Below the pieces are notes generated by a model. It ran no database searches. It saw nothing but the letters and a program-made list of their open reading frames with translations, and was not told where the DNA came from. From Archivesica marissinica (Eukaryota > Mollusca > Bivalvia > Venerida > Vesicomyidae): a stretch of 64,000 nucleotides of DNA. This document shows, piece after piece, positions 11,890 to 23,189 of this stretch (positions within the stretch are counted from its first letter, which is position 1; each line of letters begins with the position of its first letter). A program made the translations under genes and the position numbers. The stretch covers positions 92,566,530 through 92,630,529 of the forward strand of contig CM026390.1 in the NCBI GenBank assembly GCA_014843695.1, in the 5' to 3' direction.

Positions 11890-12715
11890 ATAACCAGTGC
11901 ACTAATTGCTGACTTACTACGCTTGCTTCAGGTGTTAGCCACGTCATTAGATATAGTGTACTGATTTTTAATTTTATTTGATCAACTATTTCCCAATGAA
12001 GTCGATCGTCACGTCACGTCAATTGTCACTAGCCACTATCAAGGAGATTATTTTATTTATATTTTATTATTTATCTATCAATCATAAGAATTATTTTAAT
12101 TATTAAAAGAAAATTAACGTAGAATTTGTTAATGATCCAGCAGTTATTTGTGTATAATTTCATTGTAGAATGCTTGCTCCGCATAATATTCAAATATCAC
12201 CGTAAAAACTCAATTATGCAAGGTGCACAGCGTAACTAATTTTGGTTTTATAAGTTAATTACCATGCTAATGCTATAAAACTAAACAACTCTAAGCTAAC
12301 AGTTTTATAACCAATTTTATAATTTTCAATATAGTGATGGGCGATGGGACGAAATTTAACACCTGATGTTTTCGATGCAGATATACAGATATGCAGAATG
12401 ATGTTTTTAGTACCAAATAAAATTTAGAGCATCTTACTTTCCATTGAAATATATTTTATATCATGAAGTTTGAAAATTTAGTATTTTTGGTGAAAATGCC
12501 TCAAATTTGTTCTCCAAATTGTGGCATTAGAACAACATAGAAAGTAATTATAATGGAAAGTAAATAACACGGATACACATTTAGGCCTATATGACCTTGA
12601 GACATTGCCTATGTGATGTTTGCATATTTATGGGGATAAATTGGTTGGAAGTTTAACTGCTTGTATATCCATCCATATAAATGATTATGACTGTTAATAC
12701 ATTGTTTTGTATTAC
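11890..12715. other. Intron end, nothing recognised besides the splice acceptor
   Basis: AT-rich; ends in a pyrimidine-containing tract and ttacag|G at 12717. No dispersed repeat recognised. Confidence 0.5.
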
Positions 12716-12717
12716 AG

Positions 12718-12885
12718 GCTCTTGATGGTCGACCATTAAAATCTGGAGAGGTGTGTTGGAATGCGTTTCAGAGTCTGCTGAACAAATCTATACAAGACGT
12801 AATCAATTTTGCCAAGAAGATTCCCGGCTTCACCAATCTTGATCAAGAGGACCAAATCAGTCTCATAAAGGGTGGATGCTTCGAG
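12718..12885 (+). CDS. NR1-type nuclear receptor, LBD exon with helix 3 and signature
   Basis: The exon follows a ttgtattacag acceptor in phase 0 and ends in phase 0 at TTCGAG|GTACTG, giving 56 residues. It contains the nuclear-receptor LBD signature: FAKKIPGFTNL, then DQEDQISLIKGG, matching FAKxIPGFxxLxxxDQxxLLK of the family. Read-through past the donor gives an open frame with no receptor similarity, so the splice is preferred. The intron before it is 8,786 bp and is largely minisatellite; the intron after it is 2,289 bp. A TA-flanked MITE begins 87 bp past the donor. The signature residues make the nuclear-receptor call very secure; they do not by themselves separate E78 from Rev-erb/E75 or PPAR. 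Confidence 0.95.
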
Positions 12886-12972
12886 GTACTGTGTACATTG
12901 TACTTGAACTTGCACAATCCATCCGGTGGAGGGTTGCTACTCCTACCCATGTGCCCATCAATGTCTCGTATA

Positions 12973-13169
12973 CAGTCTACATCCATTATGTCAAAGTCGG
13001 TTATGTCGAATTCTCCGGTTATCTCGAAGTCGCATCAAAGTCCCATTTCAGACGCTATAATTTTACATATAACTGGCTCTGTTTATATCGAATTTCGTTA
13101 AGTCAAACTTCGGTTATATCGAAGTATTTTGTTCGGTCCGACGGAATTCGACATAGCGGATGTAGACTG
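12973..13169. mobile_element. M4 MITE, TA target
   Basis: Ends CAGTCTACATCC and GGATGTAGACTG are inverted repeats, flanked by TA on each side. The interior contains paired motifs ggttatgtcgaattctccgg and cggttatatcgaag. Copies at 16707 and 53908. Fits a Tc1/mariner-superfamily (Tigger-like) MITE. Confidence 0.82.
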
Positions 13170-13171
13170 TA

Positions 13172-13922
13172 GTTCAAGAGGAGGTCCTGGTGTCAATCGC
13201 TTATAAGATGGCACCCTTACTTTGGTCCTGAAATCTGTGGGTTTTCGCATACACTCGCATATAAGACTGGTTGATAAATGGACACCATCACCATGTATAG
13301 CATGTTTGGCCAGAGCAAGTTGAAGAAATTTTCAGTGTCAGAGAGCTTACTTTTCTAAAACTTAATTATGGATACATTTAAAAAAAATTTTTTTAGGACT
13401 CACTTATAAGACAGGAAGCTACTTTGAGGCCATAATCTGGCGGTAAAGAACTCTTATAGGCGAATATGGATGGTACTTACGGCATATAAAGCCCAGGTAC
13501 CGACCAATGTGCGAGAGTGTTCAGGAAAGCTAGAGCATCATGTGACTACTTCGGCCAAATGAATGCCACCCATCAATGTGTGAGAGAGTGTTCTCATAGA
13601 GCACCTGGTGTCTACCTCCCCCAAGAGAAACTGAATTAGTGGCAGCAGCAAATTGTAAATCCAATAAGCTGTAAAAACATTTTGTGAGAATTATTACAAA
13701 TTAATGTAGCTTTTTGCACAAGAAAGTGCGATATATATATTTCAAGGTCAGACAGCTGCACCTGAATGCAAGGTATGTTATAAATGCACAGTAATAATAA
13801 TATGATGACTAGATTGATGTTGCTGTAGAAAAACATACTAAAGGCCATTATGAATGAAATACTAGATTTTCGATTTTTCATCCCTACATACTTATAGAAT
13901 TTAATTAAAAATGACAATTTTA
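13172..13922. other. Intron, nothing recognised
   Basis: No feature found apart from the 10-bp duplication flanking the SINE that follows. Confidence 0.5.
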
Positions 13923-14181
13923 TGTGTGTTTTTACGTTTATTTATCGTCGCTACCGGTTGCCCATATGAGCGACGCCTCCTAAAGAGATTAGTTATTTTA
14001 GATTTTGGAGGATAGTGCATGCTACAGACCGAGACCCATTCCAGAATCTCCTCTGGTTCTTTTACGTGCACGGTATAAACCACCGACACGAGACCTCAGT
14101 TTAACGTCCCATCTGAAAGACTGTTAATTTTATTAGTGTCAGACGGGGGATCGAACCTGCGATCCCTGGATTACCAGTCCA
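13923..14181 (-). mobile_element. SINE A, head-truncated, with target-site duplication
   Basis: Same family as 832-1115; truncated within the anticodon-loop region. The 10-bp repeat gacaatttta flanks it (13913-13922 and 14182-14191). Confidence 0.83.
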
Positions 14182-14189
14182 GACAATTT

Positions 14190-14548
14190 TACACTCGTGC
14201 AGATGGATGTAATAATATTTGATAGATTTTACCGAACTTGTTTAATCGCCCTGACTGTTGCTAAATTTTGGACAAATTTTATCTGGACAAAAAAATCATG
14301 AAGGTTGTAGTCGTGTATACTGCATAGTAGAAAAATTCAACAAGGAAATAAATAGTAACTGTGCGTGCTATGCACAACAAACAATGGTATAAACACGGAA
14401 ATAAATAGTAACTGTGCATGCTATGCACAACAAACAATGGTATAAACAAGGAAATAAATAGTAACTGTGCATGCTATGCACAACAAACAACGGTATAAAC
14501 AAGGAAATAAATAGTAACTGTGCGTGCTATGCACAACAAACAACGGTA
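14190..14548 (+). repeat. Second copy of the 53-bp repeat element, 4 units
   Basis: Same left flank as the 6985 locus (cagatggatgtaataatatt, atctggacaaaaaaatcatg) and about four 53-bp units. Much shorter than the first locus. Confidence 0.9.
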
Positions 14549-14849
14549 TAGCAGTTTGTCGTGTGATTAAAAAATACCATTGAATATGATATGGAACAGT
14601 TTAAATGTAATATTTTAAAAATTAATGTCACCACTAACATTTATTCTAGTGATTGATTTATAATGGTCGCAGATAAAATGACTTCCTCGTATTTCTCAAA
14701 GTTGAGAGCTTAAATGAATGTTGAAGTACAAAGATTAGTAAGATCTGAACACTGGCATAGCCAATGCTTACATCTATCTGCACGATACTGCTTAATGGGA
14801 GATAATCAGCTTTCAATATTTGAGAATATTTAATGTAACATTTATTTTA

Positions 14850-15085
14850 TTTTAGTTTATACAAATTTATTTTAGCTCGATTGCGAAACAAGTTCTTACA
14901 ACTTCTATTAACCTCTCTCGAGACCTCATTCCTGATGGAATCCATTGCCACAAGGGAGAGAGAAGAGGCAACATGGAATTTAAATGCCTTGCGTAAGGGC
15001 ACAATCATAACGGCTCAAGCGGAACTCAAAATCCGGACCTTTCATACCTGAAACGAATGCGCATCCACTGCGCTATCACGACTTA
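14850..15085 (-). mobile_element. SINE E
   Basis: Plus strand reads tail first: tacaaatttattttagctcg ... gagacctcattcctgatgga ... gccttgcgtaagggcac, with the tRNA-like head at the right end. Ends about 90 bp before the receptor exon at 15175. Confidence 0.82.
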
Positions 15086-15174
15086 TTTTATTGCATGCAT
15101 GGTTTACAACCAGTTTATTGTAGCAACATATCATATGTTTGAACAATTCTAATATTGTATGTATATTTGCTCAG

Positions 15175-15394
15175 GTTGCATGTGTTGTCCACGCCCAGTT
15201 TATTGATGCAAGATCCAACACAATATTCCTGGAAGGTCATAATGCACTCGTGAAACGAGATGACATGAAGTGTGGTTTCCCGCTCGGCGAGCATTTTGTG
15301 GAGCTGATGTTCAACCTATGTATACGATTCAATACATTCAAGCTCGGAGACCCGGAGAAAGCTCTCTTCAGTGCATTGGTGCTCATCTCTCCAG
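15175..15394 (+). CDS. NR1-type nuclear receptor, LBD exon with helices ~5-8
   Basis: The acceptor is tttgctcag and the exon opens in phase 0 with VACVVHAQFIDARSNTIFLEG, which joins directly to the preceding ...KGGCFE. The middle reads PLGEHFVELMFNLCIRFN and KLGDPEKALFSALVLISP, the pattern of Rev-erb, E78 and PPAR ligand-binding domains in which a core helix is followed by LxLxxxExALFxAxVLxS. The donor is CCAG|GTAGTT, leaving one base (phase 1) that is completed to Asp (GAT) in the last exon. A SINE lies on each side: one ends about 90 bp before the exon and an Arg-tRNA-like SINE starts about 31 bp after the donor. Confidence 0.95.
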
Positions 15395-15425
15395 GTAGTT
15401 ATTCTATGTATTCCTTATGTCAATT

Positions 15426-15705
15426 TAATCTGTGGCCTAGTGGATAAGGCGTCCGCCTACGGAGCGGGAGGTCGAAAGTTCGAATCTCGTCAGGGGTTCG
15501 TTCTGATATGGCCGGTTGGTGAGCCGCCAGCTAGTTAAATAATGGTTACCGATTGCCTACCAGCATGTCGCCTGGCATACAAGTATAGGATTCGGGAAGT
15601 ACTGATGTTCATGAAAAAAAGGTGTCTCATAAGTCAGAAATGGCTGGCCCTTTAAATAGGGGTGACACTATAATAAACAAACACTTTACTTTTATTACTT
15701 TACTT
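15426..15705 (+). mobile_element. SINE C, full length, Arg-tRNA-like head
   Basis: Head tggcctagtggataaggcgt with loop CTACGGA (Arg-ACG-like) and B box aagttcgaatctcgtc. Body and tail as at 41811. Begins 31 bp after the exon donor. Confidence 0.85.
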
Positions 15706-15739
15706 ATTGAAGAGGTGGCAGCTTTACATTAGCTCAGAA

Positions 15740-16110
15740 TGTTTTATTGGCCTGAGGTTATAAAACTTATCCGATCTCAAACTCGAGCTCAAGAAATGTG
15801 ATTAGATGAGTCTGAGATTGGCTGTTGGCTCAACCAAACAGATGAGTCTGAGATTTGCTGTTGGCTCAACCAAATAGATGAGTCTGGATTTGCTGTTGGC
15901 TCAACCAAACAGATGAGTCTGGATTTGCTGTTGGCTCAACCAAACAGATGAGTCTGAGATTTGCTGTTGGCTCAACCAAACAGATGAGTCTGAGATTTGC
16001 TGTTGGCTCAACCAAACAGATGAGTCTGAGATTTGCTGTTGGCTCAACCAATCAGAAGCTTGAGACTGAGTTTGAGATTGTAGAAAGAAAAGTTTTATAA
16101 CCTACAGGCC
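15740..16110. repeat. M8-family repeat with internal 34-36-bp tandem repeat, about 7 copies
   Basis: Flanks ggttataaaacttatc / agaaaagttttataacc are inverted-repeat-like. Internal units of cagatgagtctgagatttgc+tgttggctcaaccaaa, some lacking two bases. Confidence 0.83.
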
Positions 16111-16706
16111 TGGGTACTGACCTGGCGAGATATAGCCTGGGCTATGCCTATGTGATGCTAAACCAAAGCTCACTCACTCACTTTTGATACTGTGTATTGG
16201 GAAGAACCTTCGAATGCAAATTAATTTTTGGATACTGGTTTTCAGCCAAATGGTCAGTAAACTATCATGACCGGTTGGTATAATACACTAGGAACTTATC
16301 GCCATTTAGAATGTCAGCTTTTTTAAAAAAATGTGCAAAGTTTTGTCTCTCCTACTTTAGTGGAAATTGAGACTAAGCAGTCACCTTCCTGCCAGTCAAC
16401 AATTGCTTTGATAACTTGCATACTCTTTTGAGGGGTTTTGAGGGGTTGTTCCGTACCCCTTAACAAGTTCCACCCCCAAGAATGACCTTGAACCTGAATT
16501 ATGGCCAAAAATAATCTGATTAAACATTTAATTATTTCTCAAAAACCATCAGAGACACATCCACATAATACTTCTCTTACCCACAGTAAGACCCCATCCC
16601 CATCCCCAATAGTGACCTTTTAACTTTTAGGCCAAAATAGTCTGATTTCAGAAATTATTTATGCGTCAAAGAATGTTCAACTTATTGCTTTGAAACTTTG
16701 CATATA

Positions 16707-16888
16707 CAGTCTACATCCGCTATGTCAAATTCCGTCAGACCAAACAAATTATTCGACATAACCGAAATAACGAAATTCGATATAAACAGAGCCAGTTATA
16801 TTTAACATGATAGAACGTGACTTTAATCTGACTTCATGATAACCGGAGAATTCGACATAACCGACCTTGACATAACGGATGTAGACTG
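16707..16888. mobile_element. M4 MITE, TA target
   Basis: CAGTCTACATCCGC ... GGATGTAGACTG with TA at 16705-16706 and 16889-16890. Confidence 0.83.
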
Positions 16889-17094
16889 TACATCTGAGTA
16901 GTAATTCGAAACACCAACACTAAGTTCTCACCCTACCATTGACCTTCAACTTGAAATTTGGCAATTCGTTGGAAAGCATATTTCGGTGAACCAGAACTCT
17001 TTAGACACTTAGACAATCAATCACTCGTGGCTAGACACCTAGGGACGTACATCGTAATGAGAGAGAGGAAGTAATATGGATTTAAATGTCTTGC

Positions 17095-19012
17095 CTAAGG
17101 ACACCACCACCGTGGTTGTGAGGGCTGAATCTCGCAAGCTCTTGATCACAAGGCAGACACCACCACTGTGGTTGTGAGGGCTCAATCTCGCAAGCTCTTG
17201 ATCACAAGGTAGACACCACCACTGTGGTTGTGAGGGCTCAATCTCGCAAGCTCTTGATCACAAGGCAGACACTACCACCGTGGTTGTGAGGGCTCAATCT
17301 CGCAAGCTCTTGATCACAAGGCAGACACCACCACCGTGGTTGTGAGGGCTCAATCTCGCAAGCTCTTGATCACAAGGCAGACACCACCACCGTGGTTGTG
17401 AGGGCTCAATCTCGCAAGCTCTTGATCACAAGGCAGACACCACCACTGTGGTTGTGAGGGCTCAATCTCGCAAGCTCTTGATCACAAGGCAGACACCACC
17501 ACTGTGGTTGTGAGGGCTCAATCTCGCAAGCTCTTGATCACAAGCAGACACCACCACCGTGGTTGTGAGGGCTCAATCTCGCAAGCTCTTGATCACAAGG
17601 CAGACACCACCACCGTGGTTGTGAGGGCTCAATCTCGCAAGCTCTTGATCACAAGGCAGACACCACCACCGTGGTTGTGAGGGCTGAATCTCGCAAGCTC
17701 TTGATCACAAGGCAGACACCACCACCATGGTTGTGAGGGCTGAATCTCGCAAGCTCTTGATCACAAGGCAGACACCACCACTGTGGTTGTGAGGGCTGAA
17801 TCTCGCAAACTCTTGATCACAAGGCAGACACCACCACTGTGGTTGTGAGGGCTCAATCTCGCAAGCTCTTGATCACAAGGCAGACACTACCACCGTGGTT
17901 GTGAGGGCTCAATCTCGCAAGCTCTTGATCACAAGGCAGACACCACCACCGTGGTTGTGAGGGCTCAATCTCGCAAGCTCTTGATCACAAGGCAGACACC
18001 ACCACCGTGGTTGTGAGGGCTCAATCTCGCAAGCTCTTGATCACAAGGCAGACACCACCACTGTGGTTGTGAGGGCTCAATCTCGCAAGCTCTTGATCAC
18101 AAGGCAGACACCACCACTGTGGTTGTGAGGGCTCAATCTCGCAAGCTCTTGATCACAAGGCAGACACCACCACCGTGGTTGTGAGGGCTCAATCTCGCAA
18201 GCTCTTGATCACAAGGCAGACACCACCACCATGGTTGTGAGGGCTGTATCTCGCAAGCTCTTGATCACAAGGCAGACACCACCACCGTGGTTGTGAGGGC
18301 TCAATCTCGCAAGCTCTTGATTACAAGGCAGACACCACCACCGTGGTTGTGAGGGCTCAATCTCGCAAGCTCTTGATCACAAGGCAGACACCACCACCGT
18401 GGTTGTGAGGGCTGAATCTCGCAAGCTCTTGATCACAAGGCAGACACCACCACTGTGGTTGTGAGGGCTCAATCTCGCAAGCTCTTGATCACAAGGCAGA
18501 CACCACCACCGTGGTTGTGAGGGCTGAATCTCGCAAGCTCTTGATCACAAGGCAGACACCACCACTGTGGTTGTGAGGGCTGAATCTCGCAAGCTCTTGA
18601 TCACAAGGCAGACACCACCACCGTGGTTGTGAGGGCTGAATCTCGCAAGCTCTTGATCACAAGGCAGACACCACCACCGTGGTTGTGAGGGCTGAATGTC
18701 GCAAGCTCTTGATCACAAGGCAGACACCACCACCGTGGTTGTGAGGGCTCAATCTCGCAAGCACTTGATCACAAGGCAGACACCACCACTGTGGTTGTGA
18801 GGGCTGAATCTCACAAGCTCTTGATCACAAGGCAGACACCACCACCGTGGTTGTGAGGGCTCAATCTCGCAAGCACTTGATCACAAGGCAGACACCACCA
18901 CCGTGGTTGTGAGGGCTCAATCTCGCAAGCTCTTGATCACAAGGCAGACACCACCACCGTGGTTGTGAGGGCTCAATCTCGCAAGCTCTTGATCACAAGG
19001 CAGACACCATAT
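17095..19012 (-). repeat. 56-bp minisatellite, about 34 copies, derived from SINE E
   Basis: gtggttgtg recurs at 17112, 17168, 17224 (period 56). The unit contains gagggctcaatctcgcaagc and tcttgatcacaaggcagaca. The sequence entering the array (gagagaggaagtaatatgga, tttaaatgtcttgcctaagg) is the body of SINE E, and the unit corresponds to the head region of a diverged SINE E such as 44565-44790 (caccaccgtggtactgacgg). Confidence 0.9.
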
Positions 19013-19024
19013 CCATTAGGCTGT

Positions 19025-19255
19025 CAATAGGCTATAAGCACAGTGGTTAACACGCTCGCTTCTCACCAATGCAACCTGGGTTCAATCCTCGGACCGGGAA
19101 GTATGTGAGATGGTATGGTGGTCGCCAGATCGGACAGGTGGGTTTTCTCCGGGTACTCCGGTTTCCTCCTACATGAATGACCATATATACGCTTTCATCT
19201 GTGTCAACGAGAGTGGTTAATATAAGTTGTTAGAACTTTGTTTAGACCACAGAGG
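19025..19255 (+). mobile_element. SINE D
   Basis: Head agcacagtggttaacacgct, B box ctgggttcaatcc, body caggtgggttttctccgggt, tail gagagtggttaatataagtt. Directly follows the 56-bp array. Confidence 0.82.
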
Positions 19256-19259
19256 CAAT

Positions 19260-20397
19260 GGCAGTTTACGACACCACAATGTGTTTATTAGAGTGAACAG
19301 AGCTGAGAGTGAGGTATTGGCATAGCATCCATCCATAGAGTATTCAGTCTGTCCACAGTTCACAATGTTAGGTTTATTCTAGAGTGGAAAACCGAGTAGG
19401 GGGGGTGAGAAAAAGGGCACGGTGCATTTTGAGCGGTCGGTGGAGGGGGTAGGTGCTGGAGTGGATAATTGGGTGTTTCTCTTGTAGAAAATTAAAATGT
19501 TAATACAGTGATTGATAGCTAAATATGCTTGATCAAAGCTACAACGTATCAGGATAGCTGAGGGCAAACAAGTTTGAATTTATGAATGTCTGTCCGCCCG
19601 AAGGAACTCGCCCGTCAAGCTTAATGAAATTTATGAAAAACATTAAATAAAACAAGGCGAAAGGGCGGACATAAAGGAAAACGCACCCTGTTATTCTGCT
19701 CTTGAAAAACCCTTACAATTGCTTCAACAGACATCTCACAAACCTCTCAGCCAAATTCAATGCAACTTGGTATGTAGCAATTATTAGATAAAAAAAACAT
19801 CATCCAAAATCTTGAAAATCCAGTTTTGATTTTTCCGAAAATGCTTTGGTAAATTTTGATGAAAGTTTGTATGTGGCAAGAAGGAAACTAGAAAATTAAA
19901 TAAAAAATCCAGAGTGGCCGCAATGGTGGCTTTAAAGTCATATAAAAGTTAATTCCATTTAATCAAAATAAAAAATTCCAAGTTTAAAGTTTCTGTTATA
20001 ATGTGGAAATGTTTGTATGAGAGATTGAAGTATATTTCATGACGATGATACCGCTGGACCCTTGGATATCTAAAACGTTCCGAGTTACCGATAGTTCTCT
20101 TACTTCAGTAATTGTTATCTAATCTTCTTCAATCTTCTTCACAAGTGTCAATGCCATAATCATTGTCTTCATCAATTTTGATAAGCAGTCATATCTTTTC
20201 AGTATCATTGAGATATAACCATTGGATGGTTAAACTGAAAATTCTAATTGTTATTGTGTCCCGCTCTCTACCTTGAGAAATTATTATCCATTCTTCAATC
20301 TTGGTAACAATGTTTAGTTGCATTTTCATAAACACTTCTTTAAGCTTGTTATTTTAGATTATTTCTGTGTTAGTTTAATCATATTTTATCTGCTCTT
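19260..20397. other. Intron, nothing recognised
   Basis: No exon, SINE or MITE identified; fragments such as aaatttgatgaaagtttgta resemble old dispersed repeats but cannot be assigned. Confidence 0.5.
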
Positions 20398-20570
20398 TTC
20401 CTTTATACAAATTTATTTTAGCTTGATTGCGAAACAAGTTATTTTAACTTATATAAATCACTCTCGAGACCTCATTCCTGATGGAATCCATCGCCACGAG
20501 GGAGAGAGAAGAGGCAACGTGGAATTTAAATGCCTTGCCTAAGGGCACAATCGTAACGGCTCCAGTGGGG
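20398..20570 (-). mobile_element. SINE E, head-truncated
   Basis: tacaaatttattttagcttg through gccttgcctaagggcacaat to ggctccagtggggct. Lacks the distal head. Confidence 0.78.
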
Positions 20571-20921
20571 CTGCTATTTTACATATATAGTACATATAGA
20601 CTTAACAAGTTCTATCAACATTAGGAAACTGTCCTCCCCAAATGATTAGATAATACAGATTATTTCTGTGAGCAAGCATTTTGACAGGCAGGGGACATTG
20701 GTGACTCTGTTACAATCGTTAGTGAATACTCAAACCTCGTACTGGTCTTGTTTTCCTTTTGAATATGTTTATTTATTATCTTCCCCTGGTTAATGAGGGA
20801 GAGACCTCCAGAGAAATACATTAGTCCTTTTAGTTTATGGAAGATAGTGCAAGATACAGTACACACTCCAATTCCAGAGGCATCCTGTATAGCACCGATA
20901 CATGAGACGTTGGTTTATATT

Positions 20922-21110
20922 TAGTTTATACAAATTTATTTTAGCCTGATTGTGAAACAAGTTCCTGCAACTTATATTAATCACTCTCGAGACCTCATTC
21001 CTGATGGAATCCATCGCCACGAGGGAGAGAAGAAACAATGTGGAATTTAAATGGCTTGCATATGGGCACAATCGTAACGGCTCCAGCGGGGCTCGAACTC
21101 CAGATTTATA
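20922..21110 (-). mobile_element. SINE E
   Basis: Second SINE E within 600 bp: tacaaatttattttagcctg, cctcattcctgatggaatcc, ggctccagcggggctcgaac. Followed by a short SINE A-like fragment at about 21130-21180 (gggatcgaacctgcgatgcc). Confidence 0.8.
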
Positions 21111-21795
21111 GTTCAATCTGTAAAGACTTGTTAATATTATTCGGATCAGACTGGGGATCGAACCTGCGATGCCTGGATTCGCAGTATCTGTTGTTGAGAT
21201 AGGAAGAGTGTATACTCAAAGCTGTTATTGGTTTTGTCTCTTTTTAGTCTTTATAGTCGTGCAAGGTGAGGAATCCATCATAAACATGTAACACACAAAA
21301 TGATTCTTAAGTGGTTATCGTCTACCAGTTCATTCCTAGCATACAATATAATAAGTATGGCGTTAATAAAAATGGAGAACAGAAAACAATGATAAAATCT
21401 CTGGAGTATGAAACATCGATTGCATTTGATAGATAGAAGCAATATTGTTCGTTTTTTATGGGAATTCATGAGTCATTTTGATAATAATGCTAGTTGAATA
21501 CCATATATTTGTGCAGAAGACGTTCACATCATAAATAACTAGAGCCCGATATTTTATTGGTGTCTGTTACATCCTGAAAAAAAAGAATTATTGTGTCTGT
21601 TCTGTGTGATAAGATGTGACAATGGAACCAGTTATTTACTTTCCACAGACACACAAATTACATACACAAATTACATCCTTGTCTTTGGCTCGCCTTACCG
21701 TGAGCTGTTACCGTACGTGGGGGATGTCCAGTGTTTGTTCACTGCTTATTCGTAATTTGATGAACCGGCACCTATGCTGAAACTACTTTTCAATG

Positions 21796-22042
21796 TTAAC
21801 CCATTTCATTCTGGATACATTTAAAGGCTTTTGCAAACAACATAGATCCAGATCAGCCGCAGCGTGACGCTGCGTGCTGATCAGAATCTATGTTGTTTGT
21901 TACATAGACAAGTGTCCTAGCAAGATCATCTGAATAACAAACAGCATAGAGCCTGATCAGACGGAACGTTCCATGGCGGTTGATCTGGCTCTATGTTCTT
22001 TGCAAATACTGTTTGAACGGTATCCAGAATGAAATGGGTTAA
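21796..22042 (+). mobile_element. M2 MITE, TTAA ends (piggyBac-like)
   Basis: TTAACCCATTTCATTCTGGA and its inverse at the end. Two internal hairpins, each built on a catagatcc/agatctatg-type pair (around 21841-21900 and 21945-22000). Four copies in the window. Confidence 0.85.
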
Positions 22043-22451
22043 TGGAATGCATGGAAACGTCATGGTGAATAGTAGATAAATATAGCTAAATTCTTCCTGA
22101 TCTGTAATATAAGATGGCTGCTACAGGGAAAATTCTGATTCAAATGGGTAAATTGTGATGAAAATTAAAAAATAACTAGTCTGGAATATCAGTTTATTTA
22201 GATTACAAGGTGCCATCTGGATTTGCATTGTGATGGATTGCTAGCTAGATTGTGTAAAACTGAACATTTGTACTGGTATGGATTAATTAACTTGAAAAGG
22301 GGATTTATGGCGTGAGATAGGTGGCAGAAATCTGCCCTAATGAACTCCTGGTCAGTCGTCAAAGGGGTTTAGTATATTTCCATTTTTGATAACAAGTCTT
22401 TGCTTGACCTGGTATAAGCGGGTCATACAGCATCTCTCTGTCTGATTTTTT

Positions 22452-22520
22452 TAAAACTTTATTTATTTTACAACGATTGTGAAGCAAGTTTTAACAACTT
22501 ATATTAATCGCTCTCGTTGT
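22452..22520 (-). mobile_element. SINE D tail fragment
   Basis: tttattttacaacgattgtg and cttatattaatcgctctcgt match the reverse of the SINE D 3' end. Confidence 0.65.
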
Positions 22521-22690
22521 CTGTTTGTTCACAACTGCACCAAACAACAATTTCTTTCGCGCAACGCATGGTAAATTTTGATGTAAATTTTACAGATGTA
22601 TAAGTTTATGTAAGTTCTAGGTGACTACAGTATGCCAAGTTTCACGATCTGTATACACATGTAGCAAGAATAACTCTTGTATTCACACAG

Positions 22691-22932
22691 ATCGACAAGG
22701 ACTGAAGAACCGTGATAAAGTTAGCAAGTTGCAGGAGTTGCTGATTCAAGCCCTACAGAGTCAGGTGACAGCCACACATCCGGACGAGGGTGGCCTCTTT
22801 CCCCGGCTACTCATGAGCATATCTAGTCTACGAGAACTCGGCGTCGAACACCGCAGGATGTTGGGAAGCCTGAAAGGACAGATAAGCTTCGCACACGACC
22901 TTTACGCGGAGACCTTTGATCTTCTCTCCTAA
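22691..22932 (+). CDS. NR1-type nuclear receptor, terminal LBD exon with AF-2 helix and stop
   Basis: The acceptor is attcacacag. The phase-1 join gives DRQGLKN, continuing ...ALVLISP from the previous exon exactly as in NR1 receptors (SxDRxGL). The rest encodes helices 9-11 (LQELLIQALQSQV, LFPRLLMSISSLRELGVEH) and ends DLYAETFDLLS-TAA. LYAETF resembles the AF-2 core (hydrophobic pair, x, Glu, hydrophobic pair) of activating receptors such as ROR and E78, with Thr at one hydrophobic position. Vertebrate Rev-erb lacks this helix, which argues against that assignment. A His (22849-22851) sits at the helix-11 position used as a heme ligand in Rev-erb/E75, but PPAR and ROR also have a His there, so heme binding is not implied. 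All four exons sum to 726 in-frame residues. Confidence 0.94.
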
Positions 22933-23139
22933 TGACATGTACACTTGACTTCTTCCTAAACAGTTTTTGAATAATGAGCCGAATTTATTTCATTTGTATC
23001 TTTATACAAATTTGTACATCATCATCTATGAAACATAGGTGTGTATTGCAGAGAAAAGCTGCTTACTTGTAATGGCGCATGCATATCTTGTACGCAACAT
23101 AACATGCGAGTAACTGCGAATTTGAACGTCTATGTATCA

Positions 23140-23145
23140 ATTAAA
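23140..23145 (+). promoter_or_regulatory. Possible poly(A) signal of the nuclear receptor gene
   Basis: ATTAAA, the common variant of AATAAA, lies 208 bases after the receptor stop codon and before the 16-bp minisatellite that starts near 23190. No transcript evidence is available. Receptors of this group often have long 3' UTRs, so the true end may be far downstream. Confidence 0.25.
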
Positions 23146-23189
23146 TTGATCTTGACAATGCTTTTTAAACAATTCCTTATTTTTACCAT

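Noticed and set aside
12751..13172. Open frames running past the receptor exon into 13101 and 13172
   Set aside because: Read-through of the donor at 12885 into intron and an M4 MITE; the LBD continues at 15175.
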